From: Desulfurococcus mucosus DSM 2162 | GTDB taxonomy: Archaea > Thermoproteota > Thermoprotei_A > Sulfolobales > Desulfurococcaceae | DNA length: 64,000 nt | Assembly: GCF_000186365.1 (NCBI RefSeq) | Contig: NC_014961.1 | Span: 372,001-436,000, forward strand | Direction: 5' to 3' | Shown: positions 60,872 to 64,000 of the stretch, in pieces | How positions within the stretch are numbered: position 1 is the stretch's first letter | Layout of the letters: every line of letters begins with the position of its first letter | Translations under genes and position numbers: made by a program | The notes under the pieces: model-generated | Database searches by the model: none | Told to the model about the DNA's origin: nothing | What the model saw: the letters and a program-made list of their open reading frames with translations, nothing else

Positions 60872-62563
60872 CTATGTTTCCTTCTTCATCCTTGTGAACA
60901 CGTAGAGCATTAGCAGGCTGGTTGAATAGCCGGCTAGTCTGGAGGGCAGTAGGAGGTATTCTATTATGCTGGGTTGTTCCTCGGCCACGGGTTTCTCCAA
61001 GCCTCCGGTTGTATTTACCTTGAAGAGTAGGGTGTAGGACAGCGCCTTGCTCACAGGGTCTTTCACCAGGAAGCCTTCTGCTTCAAGTAGTTTTATACTG
61101 TTTGGATCCCTGGTTTCATACCATTCTTTGTCTACTGCAATGTAGTCTACGTTGAGCTCAACGATCATTTCCCTTATGGCACTCGTGTGGAGTGTATCCT
61201 TCACGAGGTAGTCTAGTTCAAGGGGCTCGGGCTTCACGCAGCCCTCCATGAAGCCTGAGAGCACTTGCCACAGCCCCGGCTCGAAGACGTTGATCCACTG
61301 GTTTCCATGTAGGAGTGGGCCGTACATCGCGTATACTCTATGCCCGCTGGGCACTTTACCGGCGAGGTATTCTGCGATAAGGTATTCATCGCTCTCCACG
61401 TAGGTGTGGTCAAGGCTCAGGTTCGACCAGTAAACGGGTATGTAGTGGGAGAAGTAGATTAAGGAGGCGGCCACCACGGCTGTAAGTGCCAGGCTACTTG
61501 AGAGCTCTCTAAGCCTCCCATTATAGGTGGATGCGAGTGAAGCCACCATGAAGAGGCCTAGTGTTGGGATAAGCCTGGAGCCCTGGCCGTAGAGCAATAC
61601 CAGTAGGGCTGTGGAGGACACGTAGAGTAAGGGCAGTCTCTCCCGTCCTTTAAACACCTGCAGGGCTATGCCGGTGAACCCTAGGAGCAGCAGAGGTGCC
61701 TGTATCCCGGGCTCGTAGAGGGGAGGAAAGAGGCTCACGCTATTCGTGAATACCCCGGCCACCAGCCCCGGCTGCGGCTGGACACGCATGTAGTGTGAGA
61801 TGCCGAAGGGTATGAGAGCCGGGATAAGCCACCAGCCACTTATAGCTAGGGCGAGGGCTACCGCTACTGCCAGGAGGCGGGCGATGTATGTTAAAGCACT
61901 TACTCCAGCCCCCTTCTTCATGTGCCGCATCACCCAGTATGCGGCTGTGACAGCGGATAGTGTTGCCAGGAGGAGGCTTGCAATGAGGTGGGTGAGAACC
62001 GTGAGGCCTGTGAAAACACCGAAGAGAAGCGCGCTCTTTTTCTCCCCGTGCCTCATGAACTCGTTGAGTTCTGAGAGAGCGAGCATTGCCAACCCCTCCC
62101 CGAGGATCCTCGTGTACTCCCAGTAAACACTTATCGTTGACACATACCCTGTTATCGAGAGGGCTGTGAGGGCTGTTGCCAACCCGGCCAGCCGGGATCC
62201 TGTGAGCGAGCGGCCGAGAGCCCATGCACCCAGGGCGAAAACATAGATTGCGAGGAAGAATGATGTCTGGGCAGCGTAAGGGAAGTCGCCTGCAGCCCTC
62301 CCTATTAAATATATCAGGGTGAGCCCGAGCGGAGGGTAGAAGCGGAGGAGGTCGAAGCCACCGCACCACGCCGGGGTATACGGGCCATAGGCGTCAAGTT
62401 CGCGGGCCCACTCAATGTAGTATGCGATTGTTGCATCCCGGAATCGCCCAGCCGAGTAGCTGGGTAAACCAGTGGTTGAGAGGAGGGGGTGGGCCACTAG
62501 CACCGTCATTAACGCTACGAGGAGCTGGGAGAGGAGCTCGTAGATTACTTCACGAGTATTCAT
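60872..62563 (-). CDS. PTPS-related/GT-C-like membrane protein
   Basis: This 563-residue protein has about 11-12 membrane helices, then an outer C-terminal domain (about 400-530) and a last helix (about 535-553). The first loop AYGPYTPAWCGGFDLLRFYPPLGL and the general shape fit the 6-pyruvoyl-tetrahydropterin-synthase-related membrane family (PF10131), thought to be GT-C-type glycosyltransferases. It overlaps the archaeosortase gene by 14 bases, so it is coupled to it. It could attach a sugar or lipid to the surface protein processed by the sortase. Confidence 0.75.
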   Translation of the reverse strand: MNTREVIYELLSQLLVALMTVLVAHPLLSTTGLPSYSAGRFRDATIAYYIEWARELDAYGPYTPAWCGGFDLLRFYPPLGLTLIYLIGRAAGDFPYAAQTSFFLAIYVFALGAWALGRSLTGSRLAGLATALTALSITGYVSTISVYWEYTRILGEGLAMLALSELNEFMRHGEKKSALLFGVFTGLTVLTHLIASLLLATLSAVTAAYWVMRHMKKGAGVSALTYIARLLAVAVALALAISGWWLIPALIPFGISHYMRVQPQPGLVAGVFTNSVSLFPPLYEPGIQAPLLLLGFTGIALQVFKGRERLPLLYVSSTALLVLLYGQGSRLIPTLGLFMVASLASTYNGRLRELSSSLALTAVVAASLIYFSHYIPVYWSNLSLDHTYVESDEYLIAEYLAGKVPSGHRVYAMYGPLLHGNQWINVFEPGLWQVLSGFMEGCVKPEPLELDYLVKDTLHTSAIREMIVELNVDYIAVDKEWYETRDPNSIKLLEAEGFLVKDPVSKALSYTLLFKVNTTGGLEKPVAEEQPSIIEYLLLPSRLAGYSTSLLMLYVFTRMKKET

Positions 62564-63125
62564 TGATAATCCACCCTGGGCCAGTCCTCCTTAACCAGGG
62601 TATTATTTCCCTGTACAACCAGTCAAGCCATAGTACGAGGGCTAAGGCCAGCATGATGGCTCCACCTATGGTGTCGTGGATTATTCTGAAGGCGATGGGG
62701 CCGAAGAAAACCCCGGCCACCGCTGAAGCCTCTATCCTAACCATGTTCACCACCAGCATTACGAGGAGATGCACGGGGAGAACCCTGGCCTTCACCCTTA
62801 GCCGTACACCGGGTGTGGACAGCACGAGGAGCCCGAGAACCACTGGGGCGAAGACACCTGTGCAGTCAGGCGTCATTATCACTGTTACAGCGTGGCTCAT
62901 GCGGTGTAGGATTAAAGTATCGGGGGAAACCCTCACTGTGTGTATACCTATGTAGCCCGCTATGAACTCTAGGATGCTTAGTTCTCCGCCTATGAGGAGC
63001 AGTGAGATAGGGTCAAGTGTGAGGATGTAGGCTAGAACAGTGGCTACTACTACGCCGGTTAGGAAGGTGTAGAAGACCCTGCCTCCTGCTGTCTCCTCAG
63101 TACCTGTATAGGTCACGGTACTCAC
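62550..63125 (-). CDS. archaeosortase/exosortase-family membrane transpeptidase
   Basis: This 191-residue protein with about six membrane helices carries the family's catalytic pattern: C88 in PDCTGVF, R130 in VNMVRIEA (with N127), and H150 in RIIHDTIGG. Archaeosortases cut surface proteins near a C-terminal signal and attach them to a membrane lipid. The GTG start at 63125 overlaps the 3' end of the GT2 gene. No protein with an obvious C-terminal sorting signal is in the window, so its substrate must lie elsewhere. The trio with GT2 and PTPS-related genes suggests linked glycan and anchor synthesis. Confidence 0.85.
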   Translation of the reverse strand: MSTVTYTGTEETAGGRVFYTFLTGVVVATVLAYILTLDPISLLLIGGELSILEFIAGYIGIHTVRVSPDTLILHRMSHAVTVIMTPDCTGVFAPVVLGLLVLSTPGVRLRVKARVLPVHLLVMLVVNMVRIEASAVAGVFFGPIAFRIIHDTIGGAIMLALALVLWLDWLYREIIPWLRRTGPGWIINEYS

Positions 63126-64000
63126 CTCTCTTACTTGTAACCACCCATTTAACCCCGCCTGGTAGAATACCCTTGACTGTGCCAGCCACGTGCATTAGGG
63201 CGAGGTAGTAGATCATTGGGATAGCGTAGAGGGCTGTGATCACGGTATCCTTGTACCTGTAGCCTTCAAGCATTGCGCCAGCTATGAGCAAGGTCTCTAT
63301 TCCCAGGAGCCATAGGTAGACCCCTATAGGCCACGGCATCCTGAGATGGGAGCCTGTCACGAGATAGTGGGCTAAGGGAGCCAAGGTGTTCACATAGACC
63401 CAGACACCGTTAGTGAAGTATAAGCCTTGTAAAACATATCCAAGCTTAGCCGTTCTTGAAAGCCCCTTGCACGCTAGGATCTCTAGGAAGGTGCTGGCGA
63501 ACTCTGACAGCGTGCCAGCAGCCCATCGAACCTGCTGCCTCCACAGGGCTCTATGCGTCTTCGGTACAGCACCGCTTGCAGCGGCTTCATGGGTGGCCAG
63601 GATCTTAAAGCCCGGTATCTCCATACTGGAATCTATCGTCAGCCTCCAGTCTTCGGCGAGGCTTCCGGGGCGGAACCTCACTCTCTCGAAGACCCTTCTA
63701 CTGATGAGGCCGCAGGAGCCGGTGAAGATAGGGTATAGTCCATCACGGTAGCGGCCCACGAGGTTAACTATGGAGCCAGCTGTCGAAGCCCTGTAGAGTG
63801 TGCCTATAACAGTATCAGAGCCTTTCCGGTGTCTCTGATACCCTTGCACCACGTGTGCATCGTGGTCGAAGGCGAGGGAGACAAGCTTCCACACCATGCC
63901 TGGCTCTATCTCGAAATCCGCGTCCAGGATCAACACGTAGTCAACGTGTTCAACACTCAGCAAGTACTCGATGGCATCGTTGAGGGCCCCGGCTTTAAGG
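63097..64000 (-). CDS. cellulose-synthase-like processive GT2 glycosyltransferase, 5' partial
   Basis: The gene is cut by the window end; the frame runs to the last base with LKAGALNDAIEYL. It has the processive GT2 motifs: DADFEIEP (D-x-D), GSCGLISRRVF, AEDWRLTID (the acceptor acidic site) and QQVRWAAG (Q-x-x-R-W). Three to four membrane helices follow. It is a BcsA-like enzyme that would add sugars one after another to a surface polymer or lipid. It overlaps the archaeosortase gene by 29 bases, indicating one operon. Confidence 0.87.
   Translation of the reverse strand, partial: LKAGALNDAIEYLLSVEHVDYVLILDADFEIEPGMVWKLVSLAFDHDAHVVQGYQRHRKGSDTVIGTLYRASTAGSIVNLVGRYRDGLYPIFTGSCGLISRRVFERVRFRPGSLAEDWRLTIDSSMEIPGFKILATHEAAASGAVPKTHRALWRQQVRWAAGTLSEFASTFLEILACKGLSRTAKLGYVLQGLYFTNGVWVYVNTLAPLAHYLVTGSHLRMPWPIGVYLWLLGIETLLIAGAMLEGYRYKDTVITALYAIPMIYYLALMHVAGTVKGILPGGVKWVVTSKRGEYRDLYRY

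Noticed and set aside
60699-60905. Plus-strand frame with hydrophobic stretches
   Set aside because: It overlaps the 3' end of the strong membrane-protein gene, is cysteine- and tryptophan-rich, and has no ribosome site or family resemblance.
1-64000. CRISPR array or prophage
   Set aside because: No regularly spaced repeats, cas genes, capsid, terminase or portal genes were found.

Overview
The window looks like chromosome from a hyperthermophilic crenarchaeon of the Desulfurococcales, most likely Desulfurococcus or a close relative. This is inferred from gene content: ADP-forming acyl-CoA synthetase beta subunit, indolepyruvate:ferredoxin oxidoreductase, TYW1, short archaeal XPF nuclease, TFB-like cyclin-box protein, type IV pilin with class III leader, archaeosortase, and GTG/TTG starts with GGTG-type ribosome sites and TATA boxes. 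The DNA is moderately GC-rich. Desulfurococcus mucosus, a slime-coated species, would fit the large glycan locus, but the sequence alone does not prove the species. No tRNA, rRNA or CRISPR array was seen.

Layout. 1-6500: a biotin-dependent carboxyltransferase (cut by the window edge) and its biotin carrier protein, separated by a split type IIG-like DNA methyltransferase, a frameshifted 59-codon gene and a degraded methyltransferase. 6686-13079: housekeeping genes (TYW1, beta-hydroxyacid dehydrogenase, XPF, GlcNAc-1-P transferase), small regulators (a ribbon-helix-helix protein and a zinc-finger protein with an unusual operator pair around its TATA box) and a ferritin-like/VIT membrane protein. 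13172-21669: an anion transporter, a TFB-like protein, a pilin, a complete TnpB element, iorBA, the acyl-CoA synthetase beta subunit and a tRNA thiolase. 21683-29198: a nine-gene minus-strand MoxR/DUF58/DUF4350/DUF4129-like/DUF1616 membrane operon.

29385-55459 is a surface-polysaccharide locus of about 26 kb. It holds GT2 and GT4 glycosyltransferases, a GT-C-like membrane protein, a polysaccharide deacetylase, a Gfo/Idh oxidoreductase, a flippase, two thymidylate-kinase-like P-loop proteins, a nucleotidyltransferase-like protein, a methyltransferase and a sugar epimerase. Base composition changes abruptly inside it. Several genes are broken by one-base indels, one of them in a G7 tract, and the epimerase is interrupted by a 270-bp derivative of the TnpB element. 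Two GT2 genes appear to start at CTG.

55464-60522: a membrane protein, a metallo-beta-lactamase-fold protein with an in-frame TAG, a ParA ATPase paired with a protein that joins a ribbon-helix-helix domain to a recombinase-type core-binding domain, and an orphan antitoxin-like protein. 60872-64000: a cellulose-synthase-like GT2 (cut by the window edge), an archaeosortase and a PTPS-related membrane protein, probably making and attaching a surface glycan or anchor.

The best candidates for new biology are the ParA/RHH-core-binding pair, the TnpB element family that supplies stop codons to its host genes and lacks its own, the paired operators around a TATA box, and the possible CTG starts. The cluster of one-base indels may be real or may be sequence error, and this cannot be settled from the sequence alone.
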